Assembly (NCBI GenBank): GCA_045546915.1
Contig: JAZQDU010000003.1
Span: 1-13,239 of the forward strand
Length of the DNA stretch: 13,239 bases
Source of the DNA: UMGS172 sp045546915
GTDB lineage: Bacteria > Bacillota > Clostridia > Oscillospirales > Acutalibacteraceae
Direction of reading: 5' to 3'
Below the pieces are notes generated by a model. That model was given only the letters and a program-made list of their open reading frames with translations. It made no database searches and was not told the DNA's origin. Both the position numbers and the translations under genes were made by a program. Below, piece after piece: positions 1 through 7,667 of the stretch (positions are counted from its first letter, which is position 1; each line of letters starts with the position of its first letter).

Positions 1-2386
1 TTATCTTAATGCACTTACCGGTAAGGGTGTTCACATTGTAACGGTTAACGATTACCTTGCACGTCGTGACAGCGAGTGGATGGGCAAGATTTATACATTT
101 TTAGGTCTTACGGTTGGTCTTGTTGTGCCGGGCATGAGCAATGAAGAAAAGAAAATCGCATATAACGCGGACATTACCTATTGCACCAACAACGAATTAG
201 GTTTTGACTATTTACGCGACAATATGGTTATTTATAAAGAGCAAAAGGTTCAGCGCGAGCATAATTTCGCTATTGTTGACGAGGTTGACTCGATTTTGAT
301 TGACGAAGCAAGAACTCCGCTTATCATTTCGGGCCGCGGTGACAAATCTTCCGACCTTTATCTTACTGCAAATAAGTTTGCGCGTTCGCTCAAATGCATA
401 AAGGTACGTGAAAGCGACGATAAAAAGTCAGACGAAGACCAGCAGATTGATGGTGATTATGTTGTTGACGAAAAGGCAAAGACCTGCACATTGACACCAA
501 GCGGTGTTGAAAAGGCAGAAAAATATTTTAATATCGAAAATTTAAACGATGCCGACAACATTACCATTTCGCATCATATTCAGCAGGCTATTAAGGCTTA
601 TGGAATTATGAAGCGTGATGTTGATTACGTTGTCAAAGACGGCGAAGTGCTTATCGTTGACGAGTTTACGGGACGTATTATGTATGGTCGTCGTTACAAC
701 GAAGGTTTGCACCAAGCCATTGAGGCAAAAGAGGGTGTTAAGGTTGCGCATGAGTCAAAAACCTTGGCTACCATTACCTTCCAAAATTTCTTCCGACTTT
801 ATAACAAACTTTCGGGTATGACGGGTACTGCAAGAACCGAAGAGGTAGAATTTCAGCAGATTTATAAACTCGATGTTGTTGAAATTCCTACAAATAAACC
901 TGTTATCCGAGAGGATAAACCCGATGTTGTTTATAAAACCGAAAAAGCAAAGTTTAATGCCGTGGTTGAAAATGTTGCCGAGTGCCATCGGAAAGGCCAA
1001 CCCGTGCTTGTGGGTACCATTTCGATTGAAAAATCGGAAGTGCTCAGTGCTTTGCTTAAAAAGAGGGGTATTAAGCATAACGTTCTTAATGCAAAATATC
1101 ACGATAAGGAAGCCGAGATTATAGCTCAGGCAGGTAAATTTGGCGCGGTTACCATTGCTACCAATATGGCAGGTCGCGGTACCGATATTATGCTTGGCGG
1201 TAATGCCGAATATTTGGCTAAATCGGAACTTAAAAAGTTAGGATACTCAGATGAAATTATTAGTGAGGCAACAGGCTTTGCCGAAACACAAGACGCCGAT
1301 ATTTTGAAGGCCAGAGCCGAGTATGCTAAATTTTATGAAAAATATAAGGCAGAAATTGCTCCCGAAGCCGAAAAGGTAAGGGAAGTGGGCGGTTTGTTCA
1401 TTATAGGTACCGAACGCCACGAATCAAGACGAATTGACAATCAGTTAAGAGGTCGAGCAGGTCGTCAAGGCGACCCCGGTACAAGTAGGTTCTTTGTATC
1501 TTTAGAAGATGACCTTATGCGTTTGTTTGGCGGCGAACGTGTTTATAACATGATGAGCATGCTCAAAGTAGACGAAAACATTCCGCTTGAAACAAGCCTT
1601 TTATCAAGGTCAATTGAGGGTGCTCAACAAAAGATAGAGTCGCGCAACTTTGCTATTCGTAAAAACGTTCTTGATTATGACGATGTTATGAATAAACAGC
1701 GCGAACTTATTTACAGTCAACGTAATCGTGTTCTTGATGGCGAAGACATTAAAGAAACCGTAAGAAAAATGGTTGACCAAACGGTTGAGTCGGCAGTAGA
1801 CCTTTATGTTGCGGGCGATGTTGCAGACGATTGGAATCTTGACGGGCTTCGCGACCATTTCCGCGGTTGGATTTTAAAAGATAACGACCTTGTGTTTACC
1901 GTTCGTGAACTTGATAATCAAGATAAAAAGAGCATATTAGAATATGTTTTAAACCGTGCTAATGAACTTTATGAGGCTAAAGAACGCGAACTTGGCACTG
2001 AGGTTATGCGTGAGGTTGAGCGCGTAATGTTGTTAAAAAGTGTTGATATGCATTGGATGGACCACATTGACGCCATGGACGAACTTCGTCAAGGCATAGG
2101 TCTTCGCGCTTACGGTCAGCACAATCCGGTTGTTGAATATCGTAATGAGGGTTATGATATGTTTAACGCCATGACCGAATCTATCCGTGAGGATACTACA
2201 AAAATGGTGCTTTGTGTAAAAATAAAGCGTCAAGATGAGGAAATAAAGCGTGAAAAGGTCGCAAAGGAAGAAAGCACCGATAAAAATGCCACTGTAAGAG
2301 GCAAGGGTGTTGTAAGCAAAAATTCTCTTTGTCCCTGCGGAAGCGGTCTTAAATATAAGCGTTGCTGCGGCAAGGATATTGACTGA
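1..2386 (+). CDS. secA: Protein translocase ATPase subunit SecA (5' end missing)
   Basis: SecA is the cytoplasmic ATPase that pushes unfolded preproteins through the SecYEG channel. The gene enters the window already in frame (first full codon at base 2), so the ATG at 80 is internal. About 794 residues are present. Roughly the first hundred, including the Walker A loop, lie outside the window. Visible in order: the VHIVTVNDYLARRD segment, the Walker B DEVD (278-289) followed by SILIDEARTP, the GMTGTARTEE segment opening the second half of the motor, NMAGRGTDI, and the QLRGRAGRQGDPG helicase motif VI. A helical scaffold region follows. The C-terminal tail ends in the zinc-binding SEC-C motif CPCGSGLKYKRCC (2330-2368), which binds SecB and/or ribosomes in studied SecAs. 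The reading frame is intact. It ends 15 bases before the next gene with no hairpin between, so read-through transcription is likely. Confidence 0.98.
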   Translation, partial: YLNALTGKGVHIVTVNDYLARRDSEWMGKIYTFLGLTVGLVVPGMSNEEKKIAYNADITYCTNNELGFDYLRDNMVIYKEQKVQREHNFAIVDEVDSILIDEARTPLIISGRGDKSSDLYLTANKFARSLKCIKVRESDDKKSDEDQQIDGDYVVDEKAKTCTLTPSGVEKAEKYFNIENLNDADNITISHHIQQAIKAYGIMKRDVDYVVKDGEVLIVDEFTGRIMYGRRYNEGLHQAIEAKEGVKVAHESKTLATITFQNFFRLYNKLSGMTGTARTEEVEFQQIYKLDVVEIPTNKPVIREDKPDVVYKTEKAKFNAVVENVAECHRKGQPVLVGTISIEKSEVLSALLKKRGIKHNVLNAKYHDKEAEIIAQAGKFGAVTIATNMAGRGTDIMLGGNAEYLAKSELKKLGYSDEIISEATGFAETQDADILKARAEYAKFYEKYKAEIAPEAEKVREVGGLFIIGTERHESRRIDNQLRGRAGRQGDPGTSRFFVSLEDDLMRLFGGERVYNMMSMLKVDENIPLETSLLSRSIEGAQQKIESRNFAIRKNVLDYDDVMNKQRELIYSQRNRVLDGEDIKETVRKMVDQTVESAVDLYVAGDVADDWNLDGLRDHFRGWILKDNDLVFTVRELDNQDKKSILEYVLNRANELYEAKERELGTEVMREVERVMLLKSVDMHWMDHIDAMDELRQGIGLRAYGQHNPVVEYRNEGYDMFNAMTESIREDTTKMVLCVKIKRQDEEIKREKVAKEESTDKNATVRGKGVVSKNSLCPCGSGLKYKRCCGKDID

Positions 2387-2401
2387 TAAAGGAGAAAAAT
2401 C

Positions 2402-3385
2402 ATGAAAAACGGTGAATTTTGGTATGATACCGACGGTAATGTTATCCACGCTCATGGTGGTTGGATATTAAAGGCTGGGGACTATTATTATTGGTATGGT
2501 GAAAACCGCACCGAAGATAATTATGTTGCTTGTTATCGCACCAAGGATTTTAAGACTTTTGAATTTAGAAATAATGTTTTAACATCAAGAAGCAAGGCAG
2601 AAAAATCGTATGTTTTTAATGCCGATTTAAAACTTTCCACCCCAAAGGAAAAACTTTCTGCCGATTTTAGAAGGTTAGGGTTACAAAGAATAGTAGACGG
2701 CAAATTGCTTATAAACATTGAAAGACCTAAAGTGGTTTACTCAAAAGAAACCGGCAAGTATATAATGTGGATGCATTATGAAAACGGTCTTAATTACAAC
2801 GATGCTGCTTGCGCTGTTGCGTCTTGTGATACACCCGACGGAGATTTTACTTATCACGGCAGTTTTAATCCGTTTGGCAATATGTCACGCGATTGCACTG
2901 TTTTAGAGGATAATGGTGAAACTTACTTTATTTCGGCGGCACGAAACAATAAAGACCTTTATGTTTACCGCATGACCGAGGATAAAATGAGCGTTGATAA
3001 GGTGGTAAACGTACTGTATCAAAACCAGTCTCGCGAGGCGCCCGCTTTCTTTAAAAGGGAAGATAAGATTTTTATGCTTTCGTCGGCTTGTACCGGTTGG
3101 AGACCAAATCAAGGTGCATATTGCTATTCAAAAGAGGGCACTATTGATGGCCGTTGGTCGTTGCTTTCTAATTTTGGTGACGAGGTAACATATCGTAGTC
3201 AACCTTCGTTTGTTTTGCCTGTTGAAAAGGACGGAAACACCCAGTATTACTACTTTGGCGACCGTTGGGGCACTACAAGCGACGAATATTTCACTTCCAC
3301 TTATGTTGTTCTTAAAATAAAATTTGATGAAAACGGAAATCCGTACATAGATTATTCCGAAGAAGCAGAACTTCCTGAGGTTTAA
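2402..3385 (+). CDS. GH43 family glycoside hydrolase, exo-beta-1,3-galactanase-like (subfamily 24 type), cytoplasmic
   Basis: This is a 327-residue single-domain protein of the five-bladed beta-propeller GH43 fold. The opening segment (YDTDGNVIHAHGG, then YYYWYGENR, residues 8-36) is characteristic of GH43 enzymes related to exo-beta-1,3-galactanase, which trim galactose from beta-1,3-galactan of plant arabinogalactan. By comparison with characterised subfamily 24 enzymes, E107 (NIERPK) would be the pKa-modulating acid and E212 (REAPAFF) the proton donor. Q267 (RSQPSF) would sit where most GH43 enzymes have an Asp base. SRDCTV (162-167) and FGDRW (285-289) are also family-like. There is no signal peptide, carbohydrate-binding module or membrane segment, so it should act on imported oligosaccharides. 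That is inferred, and the substrate is not certain. A strong AAAGGAG site (2388-2394) precedes the ATG. It sits directly behind secA and one base before the DUF1643 gene. Confidence 0.85.
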   Translation: MKNGEFWYDTDGNVIHAHGGWILKAGDYYYWYGENRTEDNYVACYRTKDFKTFEFRNNVLTSRSKAEKSYVFNADLKLSTPKEKLSADFRRLGLQRIVDGKLLINIERPKVVYSKETGKYIMWMHYENGLNYNDAACAVASCDTPDGDFTYHGSFNPFGNMSRDCTVLEDNGETYFISAARNNKDLYVYRMTEDKMSVDKVVNVLYQNQSREAPAFFKREDKIFMLSSACTGWRPNQGAYCYSKEGTIDGRWSLLSNFGDEVTYRSQPSFVLPVEKDGNTQYYYFGDRWGTTSDEYFTSTYVVLKIKFDENGNPYIDYSEEAELPEV

Positions 3386-3386
3386 T

Positions 3387-4013
3387 ATGCATATACCCAC
3401 AAAAGAAATTAAAGATGTCGAGATTTTAACCTTTGAAAACGCTTTAAAAGAGGAACAAACGACATCGCACGAGTATGATGCTGACAGATGGCTGTATGTT
3501 CCGTGCCGTTATTCCGAGTACCGATATATTTTGGGCACAAAGGGCAAAAATCCACTCATTTGTATCGGAATAAACCCTTCGACAGCAGCACCTGATGATT
3601 TGGATAATACGTTAAAAAGCGTTGAGCGAATTGCGCTTTTTAACGGGTATGATTCTTTTGTAATGTTCAACGTTTATCCTCAAAGGGCGACCAATCCTGA
3701 TGATATGGATAAAGAGTTCAATCGTCCTTTGCATACGCAAAACATGGAGGCTTTTCGCCATATTTTGTCGCTTTACAAAGACGGCAACAAACCGTCTGTA
3801 TGGGCTGCTTGGGGTACTGTGATTGAAAAACGGGATTATTTAAAATCCTGTGTGCGTGAAATGGTCACAATAGGCGAGGAGTATGGTGCGTGTTGGTATA
3901 CTGCTGGGATAAGGTCAAAGGCAAAAGGGCATCCGCATCATCCGTTGTATCTTAAAAAAGACAGTACGGTTGACAAATTTTCAGACATTCTTACATATCT
4001 TGACAGTATTTAA
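3387..4013 (+). CDS. DUF1643 domain protein of unknown function
   Basis: This 208-residue soluble protein matches the DUF1643 family. Supporting motifs are INPSTA (62-67), FNVYPQRAT (94-102), VWAAWG (138-143) and the C-terminal GHPHHPLYL (181-189), which together are the conserved blocks of that family. No biochemical function is established for DUF1643, and none is assigned here. There is no signal peptide or membrane segment. The start codon lies one base after the stop of the GH43 gene, and a weak GAGG sequence sits inside the end of that gene, so translational coupling is likely. The N-terminal ~30 residues are acidic and less family-like. It is followed 12 bases later by the membrane hydrolase gene. 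Confidence 0.82.
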   Translation: MHIPTKEIKDVEILTFENALKEEQTTSHEYDADRWLYVPCRYSEYRYILGTKGKNPLICIGINPSTAAPDDLDNTLKSVERIALFNGYDSFVMFNVYPQRATNPDDMDKEFNRPLHTQNMEAFRHILSLYKDGNKPSVWAAWGTVIEKRDYLKSCVREMVTIGEEYGACWYTAGIRSKAKGHPHHPLYLKKDSTVDKFSDILTYLDSI

Positions 4014-4025
4014 GGGGGTATAAAT

Positions 4026-6275
4026 ATGGCACATATTATGACGGCAATATTGTTAGCGTTTCCGTCTTTTGTCTCGGTAGTACTTGACTGTCGGTTTTCA
4101 AAATGCATAAAGAATATCGTTTCCAAATATGTGCTTTATACTCTGCTTAACAATATTTTAATGATGTCGGTGGCATCACTTGGCTGGCACGCAAAATTTA
4201 CACCTTTTGAAATAGGCTCTTCGCCAATGCTTTTGTCGATTTACGGTTCGGTTTCTGTACTGGCATCGGTTATGTGGCCGTTTATACTCAATAAAAGGCT
4301 GCCTTGTGCTTTAAAAGAGGCTATAGGTTATGTTTTAAGACATACGACAGCCTTCATATTGATTGCTGTTTTGACCGTAGTTGTAGGTTTTTTGCCTCTT
4401 TTGTTATCTTATCAAAAACGAGAAATCTTTACTTGCTTCGACACACTCGGAAGGCTTGTTTTAGCGGTAGTTGTTTCGTTTTTTGCATTATTCTTTTTCA
4501 GCGTTGTCAAAGACGGTAAAAGGGTAGGCATTAAATCAGCTTTAGCCAACAAGTGCAAAAGTTTTTCACAATCAGATTTTAAAGTCTTTAAGGGCAAACT
4601 GAAAAAAACATTACTTGTAAATTCAGCGTTTGCATTTTCGGTAATAATGTTTATTCCCTTTGAGACCTACCTTGGCAATGCCGGTGAGTTTGTTTTTGAG
4701 TTTTCGTCGTTTTGGCATATTGTGGTTGCCGAAACGTCGATTTATATTTTTCTTTTAAGCGTAGTACAGTTTATTTTTAAAGGTAAGGCATTCGATATAT
4801 TAGTAGCGGTTGTTTTTGGAATTATGGTTGCGTCGTATGTTCAGGGAATGTTCCTAAACGGCAATATGATGCTCTTAAACGGCGGGAGCGAAGATATAGG
4901 GCTTTTAAACGGTGTTATAAACCTTGTAATATGGCTTGTTGTTGTAGCCGTACCGGTTGTGTTTGCCGTGTTTAATATTAAGTTTCAAAAAGCGGTTTTA
5001 ACCTTTGGCTGTGTGCTTATTGTAGGTATGCAGGCGGTGGCTTTGGTATCATTGCTTGCAACGGTTGAGCAACCGGTAATAGAAAGCCGTCTTACCGAAA
5101 AAGGGCTTTATGATGTCGCCGAAAAGGACAATGTTATTGTTTTGGTTTTAGATTGTTTTGACCAGGATAACATTGATAAAATGTTAGAAGCCGATGCGAC
5201 TTCGCTTGACGGGTTGCGTGGGGTTACCTGCTATGATAACATGACCGGTTCTTACTGTTATACTCACATTGCCATACCTTATCTGCTGTCGGGTGAACGT
5301 ATACCGCAGTATAATCCTTCTGACGCTCAGTTTGAAGAGGCGTTGAAAAAAAGTAAATATTTTAACGGCTTAGCCGATAATGTTTCAAGCATAGGTGTTT
5401 ATACCGAAAATTCAAGGGTAAAGGGTGAGGAATCGCGAAGTAAGTTACACAATGTAAGTTCAAGCGAAAACTCGATACTTGAAGTGGCGTCGGTAATGGT
5501 TGCGTCGCAAAAAGCATCGTACTACCGCGGTTTGCCGTTGCTTTTTAAAAAGTTTTTCTATTATACTGCTGACGATTTTAACTGGGCGGTTGAAACTTCG
5601 GGAGAGGGTGACGATTACTATTTCTGTTCACCTTATACCGATGCTTCGATGTATAGAAAAATTAAAAAGTACGGTCTTTCGGTTAACGATGAATATACCG
5701 ACGGTTGTTTCAGGTTTATTCATACAAGCGGAGCGCACGAACCGTTTAAACTTGACCGAGACTGTAAATTCAGCAGTATTCCTCAGAACGCCACCGAGTC
5801 AAGCCTCGGCAGTATAAAATTAGTAACTGAGTATTTAAAAGAGTTAAATCGGCTTGGTGTGTATGAGGACTCTACAATAATTATCACTTCCGACCACGGC
5901 ACCTGTAAAAGTTATCATATTGACGAGGAGTCGGAACTTAGTATCAACCCGGTTATGCTTTATAAACCGAAGGGTGTAGGCTATGACGAGCCTTTAAAAC
6001 GTTCAACGGCGCCTATTAGCCATGATGATATTTTCCCTACGGTTATGAATGCGTTTGGTCTTGATTACGAGCATGAAACGGGTAGAATTATTGACGGTAT
6101 AACCGAGGATACCGAGCGTACAAGGTATTATTATTGGTGCCGTTATGAGCCTGACCTGCCCGAAAGCGGGTGGAGTTTTATGCATGTGGAATATGCCGTA
6201 ACGGGTGACTCAAGATTTGATGAAAACTGGCACGAAACGGGCAATATCGTGCATTGTAACGGTTGGGATGAATAG
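4026..6275 (+). CDS. Multi-pass membrane protein with C-terminal sulfatase/LtaS-like (alkaline phosphatase superfamily) domain
   Basis: The 749-residue protein has two parts. Residues 1-346 hold about ten hydrophobic segments (roughly 5-22, 36-53, 66-87, 107-129, 142-161, 195-213, 230-251, 256-274, 293-318, 323-346). Residues ~365-690 form an alkaline-phosphatase-superfamily catalytic domain, probably outside the membrane. The likely metal ligands are D376 (VLVLDCFD), D623-H624 (TSDHG) and H666 (ISHDDIFPT). T413 (CYTHIAIPYLLSGE) sits where LtaS has its threonine nucleophile. H571 (SGAHEPF) resembles the substrate-binding histidine. Such enzymes transfer phosphoglycerol or phosphoethanolamine, or hydrolyse phosphate or sulfate esters, at the cell envelope; the actual substrate cannot be read from the sequence. 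LtaS itself has five membrane helices, so this is not a canonical LtaS. The start is supported by a GGGGG ribosome site (4014-4018). It is the last gene of the secA-GH43-DUF1643 run; no strong terminator follows. Confidence 0.8.
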   Translation: MAHIMTAILLAFPSFVSVVLDCRFSKCIKNIVSKYVLYTLLNNILMMSVASLGWHAKFTPFEIGSSPMLLSIYGSVSVLASVMWPFILNKRLPCALKEAIGYVLRHTTAFILIAVLTVVVGFLPLLLSYQKREIFTCFDTLGRLVLAVVVSFFALFFFSVVKDGKRVGIKSALANKCKSFSQSDFKVFKGKLKKTLLVNSAFAFSVIMFIPFETYLGNAGEFVFEFSSFWHIVVAETSIYIFLLSVVQFIFKGKAFDILVAVVFGIMVASYVQGMFLNGNMMLLNGGSEDIGLLNGVINLVIWLVVVAVPVVFAVFNIKFQKAVLTFGCVLIVGMQAVALVSLLATVEQPVIESRLTEKGLYDVAEKDNVIVLVLDCFDQDNIDKMLEADATSLDGLRGVTCYDNMTGSYCYTHIAIPYLLSGERIPQYNPSDAQFEEALKKSKYFNGLADNVSSIGVYTENSRVKGEESRSKLHNVSSSENSILEVASVMVASQKASYYRGLPLLFKKFFYYTADDFNWAVETSGEGDDYYFCSPYTDASMYRKIKKYGLSVNDEYTDGCFRFIHTSGAHEPFKLDRDCKFSSIPQNATESSLGSIKLVTEYLKELNRLGVYEDSTIIITSDHGTCKSYHIDEESELSINPVMLYKPKGVGYDEPLKRSTAPISHDDIFPTVMNAFGLDYEHETGRIIDGITEDTERTRYYYWCRYEPDLPESGWSFMHVEYAVTGDSRFDENWHETGNIVHCNGWDE

Positions 6276-6292
6276 GTTTAATTAAAAAATGC

Positions 6293-6321
6293 TTGCTTTT
6301 TAAAAAGTTTTGTTGTATACT
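6293..6321 (+). promoter_or_regulatory. Sigma-A-type promoter of the pheST T-box leader
   Basis: TTGCTT (-35, 6293-6298) and TATACT (-10, 6316-6321) are separated by exactly 17 bases. Transcription would begin near 6328, just before the T-box stem I. Confidence 0.75.
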
Positions 6322-6327
6322 TTGCTG

Positions 6328-6600
6328 GTAGGTAAAAACGCGTTGATGAAGTAAAGTAACCGCTTTAACAACACACAGAGAGATGTGCCTATGGCTGGAA
6401 GCACGTTTGTAGGTATGCGGTGAAGTTCCCTTCGGAGCGGCGGTGTTGAAATTAAAGTAGGCGCCGACGGAAATGCACCGTTAAAGGCAAAAGAAGGTGT
6501 TGGCCTTCGAAAGTGCCCGATTTTTATCGGGAATGCGGGTGGTACCGCGGAGTTTTAGAATTAAAACTTCGTCCCTTTTTAAGGGGCGAAGTTTTTTATT
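6328..6600 (+). promoter_or_regulatory. T-box riboswitch (tRNA-Phe sensing) controlling pheST
   Basis: A full T-box leader occupies the gap before pheS. Stem I: ACCGC (6359-6363) pairs with GCGGT (6417-6421), with an AGAGA bulge (6377-6381) and a GTGC/GCAC distal stem (6385-6388/6401-6404). Below it, GAAG (6348-6351) and CTTC (6430-6433) close an internal loop with AGTA on the left and GAA on the right, the loop-E pattern of specifier loops. The loop's right side contains TTC (6426-6428), the candidate Phe specifier codon. A stem II-like region (CGGTG 6441-6445/CACCG 6476-6480) holds a second AGTA...GAA. Stem III is CCCGAT/ATCGGG (6516-6521/6526-6531). The T-box core GGGTGGTACCGCG is at 6537-6549. 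Its TGGT can pair with a tRNA 3' end carrying discriminator A, as tRNA-Phe does. Binding of uncharged tRNA favours the antiterminator; otherwise the attenuator at 6563-6600 forms. Confidence 0.95.
6563..6600 (+). terminator. T-box attenuator (Rho-independent terminator)
   Basis: The arm AAAACTTCGTCCC (6563-6575) pairs with GGGGCGAAGTTTT (6583-6595), with one G-T pair. A run of T's follows, broken by a single A (to about 6607). It lies immediately after the T-box core, as expected for the competing terminator. Confidence 0.92.
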
Positions 6601-6633
6601 TTTTTTTGGTAATTACATTTTGGGAGGAACAAA

Positions 6634-7653
6634 ATGAAACAGAAATTAGAAGAAATCAGAGTTTCGGCTTTGGGCGATATTGCCGCCGCAACCGACGAAA
6701 AAGGCATTGAGGAAATTCGCGTTAAGGTGCTTGGGAAAAAAGGCGAACTGACCGCTATTTTAAAGCAGATGGGTGGCCTTACTCCGGAAGAAAGACCTAT
6801 TGTAGGCGCTTTGGCAAATAAAGTTCGTGCAGAACTTGAAGAGGCTATCGAGAAAGCATCGGCAGACTTTAAGGCAAAAGCGGGCGAGCAAAAACTCAAA
6901 GAGGAAAAGATAGATATCACTATGCCGTCTGTCCCTGCTAAAGAGGGCAAACTTCATCCGCTTAATACTGTGCTTGAAGATATGATAAATATTTTTCAGT
7001 CGATGGGATTTGATGTTGTTGACGGTCCTGAGGTTGAAACCGATTATTATAATTTCGAGGCTTTAAACGTGCCGGCAGACCACCCTGCAAGAGATATGCA
7101 GGATACATTCTATATTGCTGAGAATTTGTTGCTCAGAACTCAGACTTCTGCCGCACAGATAAGAACTATGGAAAATCGCAAACCTCCCATTAAAATTATT
7201 TGTCCGGGACGAGTTTATCGTGCAGATGAGGTTGATGCAACCCATTCGCCCGTTTTCCATCAGATAGAAGGCCTTGTTGTTGATAAAAACATCACTATGT
7301 GCGATTTAAAGGGTGTTTTAGAGCAGTTTGCTCATGAAATTTACGGACCCGAAACCAAGGTTAAGTTCCGTCCGTCATTCTTCCCGTTTACCGAGCCGAG
7401 CGTTGAGGTTGACGTCACTTGTTCTGAGTGCGGCGGTAAAGGTTGCCGAGTATGTAAAGGCAGCGGTTGGATAGAGATTTTGGGAGCAGGTATGGTGCAT
7501 CCAAGGGTGCTTAAGGCTTGCGGAATCGACCCAGAGGAATATTCAGGATTTGCATTTGGTATAGGTCTTGACCGTCTTACCACAACACGCTATAAAATAA
7601 GCGATATCCGTCTGCTTTTTGAAAACGATTTACGTTTTCTTGACCAATTTTAA
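6634..7653 (+). CDS. pheS: Phenylalanyl-tRNA synthetase alpha subunit
   Basis: PheS is the catalytic subunit of the alpha2-beta2 synthetase that charges tRNA-Phe with phenylalanine in the cytoplasm. The 339 residues have the usual bacterial length. Residues 1-95 form the N-terminal coiled-coil arm that contacts tRNA. The class II core follows: HPL near motif 1 (~108), motif 2 with GRVYRADEVDATHSPVFHQ (192-210), and motif 3 with GFAFGIGLDRL (305-315), whose FAFG lines the Phe pocket. Four cysteines (C263, C266, C271, C274) form a compact CxxC-4-CxxC insert, common in Firmicutes PheS and probably zinc-binding. The start is set by GGGAGG (6622-6627), six bases from the ATG. Expression is governed by the upstream T-box. 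pheT follows after 14 bases. Confidence 0.98.
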   Translation: MKQKLEEIRVSALGDIAAATDEKGIEEIRVKVLGKKGELTAILKQMGGLTPEERPIVGALANKVRAELEEAIEKASADFKAKAGEQKLKEEKIDITMPSVPAKEGKLHPLNTVLEDMINIFQSMGFDVVDGPEVETDYYNFEALNVPADHPARDMQDTFYIAENLLLRTQTSAAQIRTMENRKPPIKIICPGRVYRADEVDATHSPVFHQIEGLVVDKNITMCDLKGVLEQFAHEIYGPETKVKFRPSFFPFTEPSVEVDVTCSECGGKGCRVCKGSGWIEILGAGMVHPRVLKACGIDPEEYSGFAFGIGLDRLTTTRYKISDIRLLFENDLRFLDQF

Positions 7654-7667
7654 GGAGGGCACAAAAA

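Noticed and set aside
2033..2455. 140-codon antisense frame across the secA/GH43 junction
   Set aside because: It mirrors two well-supported + strand genes, lacks a ribosome site and shows no domain; a shadow frame.
6276..6310. Terminator after the membrane phosphatase-superfamily gene
   Set aside because: Only A/T runs with a very weak GC pairing are present; no convincing stem-loop.
6513..6710. 65-codon frame starting in the T-box leader
   Set aside because: Covers stem III, the T-box core and attenuator and then overlaps pheS out of frame; no coding evidence.
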